Assembly (NCBI GenBank): GCA_964636665.1 | Contig: CAZWVT010000077.1 | Coordinates: forward strand, 1-6,947 | Length of the DNA: 6,947 bases | Direction: 5' to 3' | From: JAAYLC01 sp964636665 | GTDB lineage: Bacteria; Bacteroidota; Bacteroidia; Flavobacteriales; Flavobacteriaceae | Shown: positions 1-6,373 of the stretch, piece by piece | How positions within the stretch are numbered: position 1 is the stretch's first letter | How the letters are laid out: each line of letters starts with the position of its first letter | The notes under the pieces: generated by a model | What the model was told of the DNA's origin: nothing | What the model saw: only the letters and a program-made list of their open reading frames with translations | Databases searched by the model: none | Made by a program: the position numbers and the translations under genes

Positions 1-201
1 AGTATTAATGGCAAACGAAAGGATTTTACAAGAAAAGATTTGTTGACTATTGCAGCGCAAAATTCGATTCGGAATCCCGATGGAATTATTAACTCTTGTA
101 TTGAAGTTGTTTCTAACTGGAAAATGTATGCTGAAATGTATCAAGTTGATGAGAAAAAAACACATGCAATCGACCAATTATTATTAAAGGAATTAAAATG
201 A
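1..201 (+). CDS. hipA: HipA-like Ser/Thr kinase toxin, C-terminal end (partial)
   Basis: The frame is open from the first base to TGA 199-201 and gives 66 residues; the 5' end lies outside the window. The fragment begins SINGKRKDFTRKDLLTIA, which resembles the conserved 'S-x-NGKR-(D)-x-(T)-x-x-D' stretch near the C-terminus of HipA-family proteins, followed by a helical tail. HipA kinases are toxins of type II toxin-antitoxin modules; the classical E. coli enzyme phosphorylates glutamyl-tRNA synthetase and is neutralised by the HTH protein HipB. In Bacteroidota the HipA N-terminal domain is often a separate small gene beside an HTH gene, so the partners would be expected upstream, off the window. 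The ATP-binding and catalytic residues are not in the visible part, so activity cannot be judged. The gene converges on the M28 peptidase gene with a 95-nt gap in which I see no strong terminator. Family assignment is by motif recognition only. Confidence 0.7.
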   Translation, partial: SINGKRKDFTRKDLLTIAAQNSIRNPDGIINSCIEVVSNWKMYAEMYQVDEKKTHAIDQLLLKELK

Positions 202-296
202 TTGTATTTCATAGTATTATCAAGTTATAACCTTAATTTTGTATCTTATTTGTACCATAAAATCATAAACAACTGATAATCACAAATTTTTAGAAG

Positions 297-1292
297 TTAA
301 TCTAATTTTAACCTGTTTTCCCGATTTGCAATTTCCCAAGCCGTCAAAAAAATAAGTTGAGTTCGTTTGGCTAAAAGTTCATATTCGATTTTGTCGGGCG
401 TATCTGTAATTTTGTGATAATCTTCGTGCACCCCGTTAAAATAAAAAATTACCGGTATGTTGTTTTTCGCAAAGTTGTAATGATCGCTTCTGTAGTAAAA
501 TCGATTTGGATCATCAGGAGCGTCAAATGTATAATCAATTTCCAATTGGGTGTATTTGTTATTTACATCTTCCGAAATATCTTGCAATTCCTGACTCAAT
601 CTGTTACTTCCGATGAGGTAGATATACTCCGGATTTTCTGCTTTTTCCGGTGCGATTCGTCCAATCATATCGATATTCAGATTGCAAACTGTGTTGCTTA
701 ATGAAAAAACAGGATTTTCAACATAAAATTTAGAACCCAAAAGACCAATTTCCTCACCGGTTACATGCAAAAATAAAATACTTCGTTTGGGTTTAAAACC
801 GGCGTTGTAGGCATCTTTAAATGCACGTGCCATTTCCATTATTGCAACCGTTCCGCTGCCATCGTCATCAGCACCATTGAAAATATTTCCTTGCTCATCG
901 ATTCCGACATGGTCTAAATGTGCAGAGATGACAATAACTTCTTCTGGTTTTTCACTTCCTTCGATATAAGCCAAAACATTTTCGGAATCACCAAAGGCAC
1001 GTCCGTTAAAATAGGAAGCGGGAATGGGTTGGTAATAAGTATCCTCCAAAGGAGAGGCTATATCGTTATTGATATAAAAATCTCTGAGAAAATCCACTGC
1101 TTTTTTTTGTCCCGGAGCGCCTGTCATTCGGCCTTCCATTTCATCTCCGGCATAAATGTATAAATGCTCCTTGAGTTTTTCTGCAGTAATTGTCGCAGCA
1201 TATTGCGCTTTGGTGTCGGTTGAATCGGAAAGTTTGGACGAATTGCAAGAAACTGCAAAAACTGTCCATAGAAATAAAAAAAGTATTTTCAT
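297..1292 (-). CDS. M28-family zinc metallopeptidase, predicted lipoprotein
   Basis: The 331-residue protein opens with a short lipoprotein signal: Met-Lys, a hydrophobic core, and lipobox AVSC with the lipidated Cys at residue 16. It is therefore probably anchored in the envelope, facing the periplasm or the surface. The rest is an M28 (aminopeptidase Y/S-like) domain with the co-catalytic two-zinc set: HLDH at 125-128 (H125 ligand, D127 orienting it), GADDDGSG at 140-147 (D143 bridging Asp), TGEE at 178-181 (E180 general base, E181 ligand), NIDM at 207-210 (D208 ligand) and the late His in DYHKITDTPD (H293). All expected ligands are present, so the enzyme should be active. M28 enzymes of this layout remove N-terminal residues from peptides, and scavenging is a reasonable role; substrate specificity cannot be read here. 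It is the last gene of a minus-strand block, 46 nt below the small lipoprotein gene, and may share its transcript. Confidence 0.93.
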   Translation of the reverse strand: MKILFLFLWTVFAVSCNSSKLSDSTDTKAQYAATITAEKLKEHLYIYAGDEMEGRMTGAPGQKKAVDFLRDFYINNDIASPLEDTYYQPIPASYFNGRAFGDSENVLAYIEGSEKPEEVIVISAHLDHVGIDEQGNIFNGADDDGSGTVAIMEMARAFKDAYNAGFKPKRSILFLHVTGEEIGLLGSKFYVENPVFSLSNTVCNLNIDMIGRIAPEKAENPEYIYLIGSNRLSQELQDISEDVNNKYTQLEIDYTFDAPDDPNRFYYRSDHYNFAKNNIPVIFYFNGVHEDYHKITDTPDKIEYELLAKRTQLIFLTAWEIANRENRLKLD

Positions 1293-1338
1293 GAAACTAA
1301 AAAATTGGTTAGGATGTTAAGAATTACAGGGAGTAAAT

Positions 1339-1671
1339 TTATTCAAAATTGATTAATTCCCATCGTTCTTTTGCTGCCATTGCATCTTCTCTCTTCTTAT
1401 AATGCATTAAATGGGTTTTATTAATTCTTTCTCCATCGCGATTTTCCGAAGAGATGGTAACTTTTACAATATAAGTTCCATCGGCATTCACATCTCCTTC
1501 ACGGGTGACGGTCATGTCATTTTCAGTAAATTTTGTTCCTTCAGGCAAATCGTAATAGTCAATAATATACGCTTTTGCACTTTCGCGTACTTCGGTATCA
1601 TCATTCGTATCTCTATTCTCACAGGCAATCATAGCAAATACTGTCAATAATAAAATTAGTGTCTTTTTCAT
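1339..1671 (-). CDS. Small lipoprotein of unknown function
   Basis: The 110-residue product has a canonical lipoprotein signal: MKK, a leucine-rich hydrophobic stretch, and lipobox MIAC with Cys 17 as predicted lipidation site. The mature part is about 93 residues, very hydrophilic and acidic just after the Cys (ENRDTNDDTE). It then has a region that looks beta-rich (residues about 35-80, TYIVKVTISSENR) and a basic C-terminal helix (YKKREDAMAAKERWE). No enzyme motif is visible and I do not recognise the family. It sits between the DUF2383 gene (66-nt gap upstream) and the M28 peptidase gene (46-nt gap downstream) on the same strand, which suggests an envelope-related role at most. A weak -7-like element (AATATTTG on the minus strand, 1719-1726, one mismatch to TAnnTTTG) could give it its own promoter. 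Confidence 0.85.
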   Translation of the reverse strand: MKKTLILLLTVFAMIACENRDTNDDTEVRESAKAYIIDYYDLPEGTKFTENDMTVTREGDVNADGTYIVKVTISSENRDGERINKTHLMHYKKREDAMAAKERWELINFE

Positions 1672-1737
1672 AATGATTTAGTTTTAAGAGTTTTTATTGG
1701 TTTAAATTAATATGTAATCAAATATTAAAACCTGAGA

Positions 1738-2220
1738 TTACATGTCTTTAACGATATCTTTAAAAGTTTTTACATCGTTTAATGTGTCATTGATTTCACC
1801 GGCTTGACGCTGGAGTACTTGTCGTATTCTTGGAGGAAAATTATTGTTTCTCAATGCTTTATTGTATTCTTCTGCGCTGCTTCTTTCTCCGTTAATCGCT
1901 TCGTTTAAAATTAATTCTTCATTATCGCCTGTAAGGGAATCTTTTAACCCGACCCATGCACGATGGACATCGCCTGCAAATGTTCCGGAATCTTCGGGTC
2001 GTTCGTTTAAAGCTATAATTTCCTGAGTCAATTCATTGGCAAAACGATTTCGCTGCAATGCTTGATTTTGAAGAAATCGTTTGAGCGGAAGACTTTCAGT
2101 GTTTTCAATAGCTTGTTTAAAAATCTTTTCGGCATCGTAATTTTCTTTTAGCAATGATTGTAGATTTTCTACAAGTTCATTGTGTCGATTCTCGTCTGCT
2201 AGTTCTTTTGTGGTTTTCAT
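1738..2220 (-). CDS. DUF2383 / PA2169-family four-helix-bundle protein
   Basis: The 160-residue protein is soluble, with no signal peptide or membrane segment, and looks almost entirely alpha-helical. The central part matches the pattern I know for the DUF2383/PA2169 family: GTFAGDVHRAWVGLKDSLTG (79-98), then an acidic helix NEAINGERSSAEEYNKAL (106-123). The family has a ferritin-like four-helix-bundle fold. Acidic residues and a His lie on the helices (E64, E67, H86, E107, E112, E117, E118), but whether they bind metal is not known to me. Such proteins are often reported near stress or envelope genes and have no settled biochemical role. The gene lies 113 nt downstream of the sirtuin gene and 66 nt upstream of the small lipoprotein gene, all on one strand. 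The length is normal for the family. Confidence 0.87.
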   Translation of the reverse strand: MKTTKELADENRHNELVENLQSLLKENYDAEKIFKQAIENTESLPLKRFLQNQALQRNRFANELTQEIIALNERPEDSGTFAGDVHRAWVGLKDSLTGDNEELILNEAINGERSSAEEYNKALRNNNFPPRIRQVLQRQAGEINDTLNDVKTFKDIVKDM

Positions 2221-2333
2221 GGCTTTTTGTTTTTATGAATTGTTTTATTAATCCATAAATATACAAGCAGAATAAATTACTTTTAATTATAGAAACGTCA
2301 ATTAATAAAGGTTTAACTTGAATAGAATGTAAT

Positions 2334-3029
2334 TTACAAACTTTTCTTAAAATAGTTTTTCCGAAGAATTTCTGCAACTTTTGGAACACCGATTCCTGCT
2401 TTTTCTGCAAAAACCTGAATGTTTAAATTTCCCGAAACAGTGGGGTTGGGGTCTATAAAATAAATGGGTGTTCCCTCAGGAACATAATTTATTAATCCCG
2501 CAGCCGGATAAACCTGCATTGATGTACCAACAATCATCAAAACATCCGCTTGTGAAACCTCGTTTGCAGCTATATCAAGAAGCGGAACCATTTCACCAAA
2601 CCAAACAATATGCGGGCGAAGCTGACTGTTGTGAATGCATAAATCGCCTGTATTTAAATCTTTTTTCCATTCGACAACATAATTTTCATCTTTTGTGCTT
2701 CGTGCTTTTAGAAGTTCTCCGTGCAAATGAATAACATTCGTGCTTCCGGCGCGTTCGTGGAGATCATCGACATTTTGGGTAACGACAACAACATCAAAAA
2801 TATCTTCCAATTCTGCGATGGTTTTATGAGCCGGATTGGGAGCAACGGTTAAAAGTTGTCGTCGTCTTTGATTGTAAAAATCCAAAACCAATTCCGGATT
2901 CATAGCAAAACCTTCAGGTGAAGCAACTTCCATTACATCATGACCTTCCCACAAACCATTGCTGTCACGGAAGGTTTTAATTCCACTTTCGGCACTTACA
3001 CCCGCACCTGTTAAAACCACTAATTTCAT
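2334..3029 (-). CDS. cobB: Sirtuin-type NAD-dependent protein deacylase (CobB/SIRT5-like, lacks zinc Cys tetrad)
   Basis: Sir2-family enzymes use NAD+ to remove acyl groups from lysines, releasing nicotinamide and O-acyl-ADP-ribose. The 231-residue protein shows GAGVSAESGI (8-17) of the Rossmann NAD site, TFRD (19-22), TQNVDDLHERAG (84-95), the catalytic His of HLHGE (H103), RPHIVWFGE (138-146) and GTSMQVYPAAG (168-178). The FYNQRRR stretch carries Y52 and R55, the Tyr-x-x-Arg pair that in CobB and SIRT5 recognises negatively charged acyl groups, so desuccinylase as well as deacetylase activity is plausible. Unusually, the segment between H103 and RPHIVW (about 106-137), which normally holds four zinc-binding cysteines, contains only C131. 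Bacteroidota members often seem to lack the tetrad, so this is probably a lineage trait rather than decay. ATG 3027-3029 starts right at the conserved N-terminus. The gene diverges from trmH. Confidence 0.94.
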   Translation of the reverse strand: MKLVVLTGAGVSAESGIKTFRDSNGLWEGHDVMEVASPEGFAMNPELVLDFYNQRRRQLLTVAPNPAHKTIAELEDIFDVVVVTQNVDDLHERAGSTNVIHLHGELLKARSTKDENYVVEWKKDLNTGDLCIHNSQLRPHIVWFGEMVPLLDIAANEVSQADVLMIVGTSMQVYPAAGLINYVPEGTPIYFIDPNPTVSGNLNIQVFAEKAGIGVPKVAEILRKNYFKKSL

Positions 3030-3102
3030 TGATTTTAAAATTTAAGATTTATCTAATAAAATACACAACTTTACATAGATACGTCAAAACTTCGAGTTTT
3101 AC

Positions 3103-3110
3103 TATCTTCG
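3103..3110 (+). promoter_or_regulatory. Candidate -7 promoter element for trmH-rdgB
   Basis: TATCTTCG, followed by CA, matches the Bacteroidota sigma -7 consensus TAnnTTTG with one mismatch. It ends 17 nt before the GTG at 3128, leaving room for a short leader. No convincing -33 TTG lies at the usual spacing, so the call rests on the -7 match, its position, and the fact that it supports the GTG start chosen for trmH. Confidence 0.4.
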
Positions 3111-3127
3111 CATTCAAATTTTTTAGA

Positions 3128-3787
3128 GTGGATTTAAAATTATTTTATTATTTAAGAGATTTTTTAACCGAAGAGCGAAAAGCCTTGTTTAAAAAAGTTT
3201 TATCGCAAAGAACCAATCATTTTACGGTGGTTACTGAAGATGTTTACCAACTTCATAATACGAGTGCCGTGATACGTTCTTGTGATGCTTTCGGGATTCA
3301 AGGAGTACACGTAATTGAAAAGCGATTTGGAAAACGCATCGACAGTCAAATTGCTATGGGCGCTCAAAAATGGGTTTCAATTTCTCGATATGACAATGAA
3401 AATTCTTGTATTGCTAAATTGAAAAATCAAGGATATCAAATTGTGGCAACCATACCTCACGGCAACGCCCAAAATCTACATGAATTTGATATTACAAAGA
3501 AAAGCGCATTGTTTTTTGGTACAGAAAAGGAAGGATTGAGCCAAGAAATACAAGATGCAGCCGATGTATTTCTGACGATTCCGATGTATGGATTTACCGA
3601 AAGTTTAAATATTTCGGTTTCTGTAGCAATCATTCTTCAAAATCTGGTGGCTCGCCTAAGAGAAAGTAATGTCAACTGGCAACTTACAGAAGAAGAAAAG
3701 CAGGAAATAGAAATCACTTGGATAAAACATACGGTTAAAAGCAGCCAAAAAATAATTGAACGTTACTATGCTGACAATAAAAATTAA
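3128..3787 (+). CDS. trmH: TrmH/SpoU-type tRNA (guanosine 2'-O-)methyltransferase
   Basis: This SPOUT-fold enzyme uses S-adenosylmethionine to methylate a ribose 2'-OH; TrmH itself modifies G18 in the tRNA D-loop. With the GTG start the protein has 219 residues, normal for TrmH. Visible are NTSAVIRSCDAFG (44-56, with N44 and catalytic Arg R50), then LFFGTEKEGLS (128-138) and IPMYGFTESLNISVSVA (151-167), the two motifs that build the knotted cofactor site. The C-terminal helices (NWQLTEEEK onward) fit the tRNA-binding tail of TrmH. The frame stays open upstream to a TTG at 3029, but those 33 extra codons encode a Phe/Lys/Tyr-rich stretch unlike the family, would overlap the sirtuin start, and contain the likely promoter. 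No in-frame ATG exists before the conserved core, so GTG 3128 is preferred. The gene is followed after 5 nt by rdgB, almost certainly in one operon. Confidence 0.92.
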   Translation: MDLKLFYYLRDFLTEERKALFKKVLSQRTNHFTVVTEDVYQLHNTSAVIRSCDAFGIQGVHVIEKRFGKRIDSQIAMGAQKWVSISRYDNENSCIAKLKNQGYQIVATIPHGNAQNLHEFDITKKSALFFGTEKEGLSQEIQDAADVFLTIPMYGFTESLNISVSVAIILQNLVARLRESNVNWQLTEEEKQEIEITWIKHTVKSSQKIIERYYADNKN

Positions 3788-3792
3788 TATTT

Positions 3793-4368
3793 ATGACACT
3801 TGTATTTGCAACTCACAACAACGATAAAGTAAAAGAAGTTCAAGCCTTATTACCGGGTTTTATAAAAATTCTTACCTTGACAGATATCCAATGTTTTGAA
3901 GACATTCCGGAGACCGAAGCTACAATTGAAGGCAACGCATTGTTAAAGGCGCGACATGTTTTTGAAAAATATAATTATCCTTGTTTCGCAGATGATACGG
4001 GATTGGAAGTAAATGCATTAGGGAGCAAACCCGGTGTGCATTCATCTCGTTATGCCGGAGAAGATGCTGATGCTGAGGCGAATATTCAAAAATTATTAAA
4101 TGAGCTTAAAAATAAAGAAGATAAAACCGCACAGTTTAAAACAGTTATCGCATTGGTTCGAGAATCTGGAGAAAAATTGTTTGCTGGAATTTGCAAAGGG
4201 CGAATCATTTCAGAGAAAAAAGGAAATTCCGGGTTTGGCTACGATCCGGTCTTTGTTCCTGAAGGCTTTGATTTAACTTTTGCAGAAATGACTCCGGAGG
4301 AAAAAAATGCTGTTTCCCATCGCGGGAAAGCCATCCGACAATTGACTGCTTTTTTGAAATCACAATAA
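3793..4368 (+). CDS. rdgB: Non-canonical purine NTP pyrophosphatase (RdgB/HAM1, ITPase)
   Basis: The enzyme hydrolyses ITP, dITP and XTP to the monophosphate and pyrophosphate, keeping deaminated purines out of DNA and RNA. The 191-residue protein has the normal length and the complete motif set: ATHNNDKVKE at 6-15 (substrate phosphate site), FADDTGLEVNALG at 65-77 with D68 as the expected catalytic and metal-binding Asp, PGVHSSRYAG at 80-89, GFGYDPVFVPEG at 147-158 (base-recognition loop) and the signature SHRGKA at 175-180. It is a soluble cytoplasmic protein. ATG 3793 lies at the conserved N-terminus and 5 nt after the trmH stop, implying translation from the same mRNA. The 3' end converges on the neighbouring lipoprotein gene with one base between the stop codons. 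Confidence 0.96.
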   Translation: MTLVFATHNNDKVKEVQALLPGFIKILTLTDIQCFEDIPETEATIEGNALLKARHVFEKYNYPCFADDTGLEVNALGSKPGVHSSRYAGEDADAEANIQKLLNELKNKEDKTAQFKTVIALVRESGEKLFAGICKGRIISEKKGNSGFGYDPVFVPEGFDLTFAEMTPEEKNAVSHRGKAIRQLTAFLKSQ

Positions 4369-4369
4369 A

Positions 4370-4903
4370 TTAAAGTTCGATAACTTCCACGCTTTCAATC
4401 GTTCCCATAGAAAGTGTTTCTACTATTATTTGGTCGTTTTCTTTTATGAAAATAATATCTTTCAAAAGAATATGAACGTCTTTGTGTATCGTGTTGTCTT
4501 CTTCTCTAAATTCAACGTGAACTTGAACTTTTCCTGAAGATGCAGTATATTCATCCAAAATGGACGGCGTGGAAGGAGGGATGTTGTTGCAATAATAATC
4601 ATTAGGTAAATTGCTGTCGAACCTTCTGTATTTTGCATAAATATCAACGCCGTTAAAAGTATATTCCATAAAATGGGGTTCGTCGTAAAGTGAAGTACCT
4701 GTCTTGAGGTTTAAGGATAAACTTTCAAAGTTTGCAGTATTATTTTTATAGAAAACATAATTTCCTACGATGCCGCAAGTTTGCAAATTAACATTGTCAA
4801 AATCAAAATCTTTTACAATAATTTCTCCATCGTCACAGGAAACAAAAATTGCAAGAATAAGCACAAGATAAAGCGATGATAATGAGTTGAAAAATTGACG
4901 CAT
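4370..4903 (-). CDS. Hypothetical lipoprotein, flavobacterial type
   Basis: I do not recognise a named family. With ATG 4901-4903 the protein has 177 residues and begins with a good lipoprotein signal: MRQ, a hydrophobic stretch LYLVLILAIF, and lipobox FVSC with Cys 23. The mature part starts with acidic residues (DDGEIIVKDFDFD), holds two further cysteines (C43 and C105) that might pair, and looks beta-rich (for example VQVHVEF and DIIFIKENDQIIVETL), compatible with an outer-membrane-associated beta-sandwich. The frame is open upstream to a TTG at 4966, but that extension would put 21 residues before the signal peptide and run through the likely promoter zone: a -7-like TTTCTTTG lies on the minus strand at 4930-4937 (one mismatch, no good -33). 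The inner start is therefore chosen. It diverges from the cysteine desulfurase gene and its 3' end abuts rdgB. Confidence 0.8.
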   Translation of the reverse strand: MRQFFNSLSSLYLVLILAIFVSCDDGEIIVKDFDFDNVNLQTCGIVGNYVFYKNNTANFESLSLNLKTGTSLYDEPHFMEYTFNGVDIYAKYRRFDSNLPNDYYCNNIPPSTPSILDEYTASSGKVQVHVEFREEDNTIHKDVHILLKDIIFIKENDQIIVETLSMGTIESVEVIEL

Positions 4904-4981
4904 ATTACATGAAATGAAAAACTTGGATACAAAGAAACACAATTCTTTTAGTTCATTTAAATACAACCATAATTTAATACT

Positions 4982-4989
4982 TATTTTTG
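4982..4989 (+). promoter_or_regulatory. Candidate -7 promoter element for the cysteine desulfurase gene
   Basis: TATTTTTG, followed by CA, is a perfect match to the Bacteroidota -7 consensus TAnnTTTG. It lies 51 nt upstream of ATG 5041 and would leave a leader of roughly 45 nt. A clear -33 TTG at the usual 17-23 nt spacing is not seen. The AT-rich divergent gap (4904-5040) thus seems to serve both flanking genes. Confidence 0.5.
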
Positions 4990-5040
4990 CATATTCTTAT
5001 ATAGAAAAAAAGTAATTCAGTTGCCAATTTATATTCCAAA

Positions 5041-6189
5041 ATGAAAAAAGTATATTTTGATAATGCCGCTACCACACAAATGCGTGAGGACGTAATTACA
5101 AGCATGACCGAAGTGATGAGGATTGAATATGGAAATCCTTCATCTACACATGCTTATGGAAGGTCAGCTAAATCGTTGCTTGAAAATTGCAGAAAAGAAA
5201 TAGCAGCTATATTAAATGTAAATGCCGGGGAAATTGTGTTTACTTCCGGAGGTACGGAAGCAGATAACTTAATACTTATCAGTGCGGTACGAGATTTAAA
5301 AGTACAGCGTATTATCACCAGCAAAATTGAGCATCACGCCGTATTGCATACCGTGGAATGGTTGGAAAAAGAATACGGCCTGAAAGTTGAATATGTTCAA
5401 TTAGATGAATGTGGGATGGTGGTTATGGATGATTTACGAACAAAACTGGAGGATAAAACATTTGGGAAAACACTTGTAAGCCTAATGCACGTCAATAACG
5501 AGATTGGCAATATTTTGGACGTTCAAAAAACCGCCGAAATGTGTAAGGAAAACAATGCATTTTTTCATAGTGATACGGTTCAGTCGATGGGACATTATGA
5601 ATTGGATTTTCAAAAAACTCCTGTAGATTTTGCAACGGCTGCCGCTCATAAATTTCATGGCCCCAAAGGCGCGGGATTTGCTTTTATCAGAAAAAATTCA
5701 GGATTAAAACCATTGATTATGGGCGGTTCCCAAGAGCGAGGATTGAGAGCGGGAACGGAATGCTTGTATGCAATCGCAGGAATGACCGAAGCCATAAAAT
5801 TAGCATATCAAAAGCTGGAAAAAGAGCGCAACTATATTTTGGAGATTAAAAATTACTTTAAAGATTCATTGAAAGCTAACTTTCCCGAAGTAAAATTTAA
5901 CGGTAAATGTGACAATGACGAAAATAGCACCTATACGCTGCTAAATGTTTGCTTGCCTATTCCGGAAGAGAAAGCACTGCTTTTACTGTTTCAATTGGAT
6001 TTAAAAGGAATTGCTTGTTCCAAAGGGAGTGCCTGTCAAAGCGGAAGTGTGGGAGATTCTCATGTATTAAGCGAAATACTTTCAGAAGAAGATTTAAAAA
6101 AACCCTCTATCCGATTTTCTTTTTCGCACTTCAATAAAAAAGAAGAAGTAGATTATGTCATTGAAGTTCTTAAAGATTTTATTGCATAG
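5041..6189 (+). CDS. Cysteine desulfurase, NifS/IscS-like (class V aminotransferase fold)
   Basis: The enzyme converts L-cysteine to alanine and an enzyme-bound persulfide that feeds Fe-S cluster, thiamine or tRNA thiolation pathways. All PLP-site features are present in the 382 residues: YFDNAATT (5-12), GNPSSTHAYGR (31-41), TSGGTEADN (68-76), IEHHAVLHT (97-105, H99 expected to stack on PLP), HVNNEIGN (150-157), SDTVQS (177-182, D178 and Q181 contacting the cofactor), AAHKFHGPKG (201-210, Schiff-base lysine K204) and RAGTE (236-240). The persulfide Cys lies in CSKGSACQSGS (C332), in the long mobile loop typical of the NifS/IscS group rather than SufS. The length is slightly below that of E. 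coli IscS (404). There is no iscU, iscR or suf neighbour, so it is a stand-alone copy and I do not assign a symbol. The start codon matches the conserved N-terminus. The gene follows its own likely promoter. Confidence 0.96.
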   Translation: MKKVYFDNAATTQMREDVITSMTEVMRIEYGNPSSTHAYGRSAKSLLENCRKEIAAILNVNAGEIVFTSGGTEADNLILISAVRDLKVQRIITSKIEHHAVLHTVEWLEKEYGLKVEYVQLDECGMVVMDDLRTKLEDKTFGKTLVSLMHVNNEIGNILDVQKTAEMCKENNAFFHSDTVQSMGHYELDFQKTPVDFATAAAHKFHGPKGAGFAFIRKNSGLKPLIMGGSQERGLRAGTECLYAIAGMTEAIKLAYQKLEKERNYILEIKNYFKDSLKANFPEVKFNGKCDNDENSTYTLLNVCLPIPEEKALLLLFQLDLKGIACSKGSACQSGSVGDSHVLSEILSEEDLKKPSIRFSFSHFNKKEEVDYVIEVLKDFIA

Positions 6190-6253
6190 AATTTTTATAT
6201 AATGAATTGTAATGCATAATATTGATGTAATTTTCTCTCCAATATAACGTTAA

Positions 6254-6270
6254 ATTAACATTAACATTAG
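6254..6270 (+). repeat. Short tandem ATTAAC repeat in AT-rich spacer
   Basis: ATTAAC occurs twice in tandem and is followed by ATTAG, within the AT-rich spacer after the desulfurase gene (12 G+C in the 60 bases 6241-6300). Such short ATTAAC runs are low in information and may be chance. No gene or clear terminator hairpin is seen in 6190-6338. Confidence 0.4.
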
Positions 6271-6338
6271 TTTGTCATTGAAAGAGCTGTTTTATATATA
6301 TTGTTGAACTAAACCTTCGGTAGCTCTATCAAACTTTT

Positions 6339-6359
6339 AAGTATCTTGCTAAGATACTT
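6339..6359. repeat. Perfect hairpin upstream of recombinase remnant
   Basis: AAGTATCTT (6339-6347) and AAGATACTT (6351-6359) are perfect 9-bp inverted arms around the loop GCT. The octamer ACTTTTAA occurs both just before the first arm (6333-6340) and across the end of the second (6357-6364). The structure ends 14 nt before the ATG of the recombinase fragment. It lacks a long T-run, so a rho-independent terminator is doubtful. A recombinase or regulator binding site at the element end, or an mRNA leader hairpin, would fit equally well. Confidence 0.6.
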
Positions 6360-6373
6360 TTAAACTATTAATT

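Noticed and set aside
202..296. Bidirectional terminator between the hipA fragment and the M28 gene
   Set aside because: I could not find an inverted repeat with a convincing stem in this 95-nt gap.
414..1163. Plus-strand open frames opposite the M28 peptidase (414-701 and 918-1163)
   Set aside because: They are antisense to conserved zinc-binding motifs, hydrophobic and Ile/Phe-rich as expected for reverse-frame artefacts.
2177..2410. Minus-strand open frame of 77 codons spanning the DUF2383-sirtuin gap
   Set aside because: It overlaps the 3' end of the sirtuin and 5' end of the DUF2383 gene in another frame, has a basic low-complexity composition and no family resemblance.
5949..6137. Plus-strand open frame of 62 codons inside the cysteine desulfurase
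   Set aside because: It lies wholly within conserved desulfurase sequence that includes the catalytic Cys loop, in a different frame; a shadow of the real gene.
6283..6327. AGAGCT/AGCTCT inverted repeat in the spacer after the desulfurase gene
   Set aside because: The arms are only 6 bp, each contains the palindrome AGCT, and they are more than 30 nt apart; chance is likely.
6339..6361. Rho-independent terminator for the cysteine desulfurase gene
   Set aside because: The hairpin is perfect but A/T-rich, followed by only four T, and 150 nt past the stop codon; better kept as an unassigned inverted repeat.
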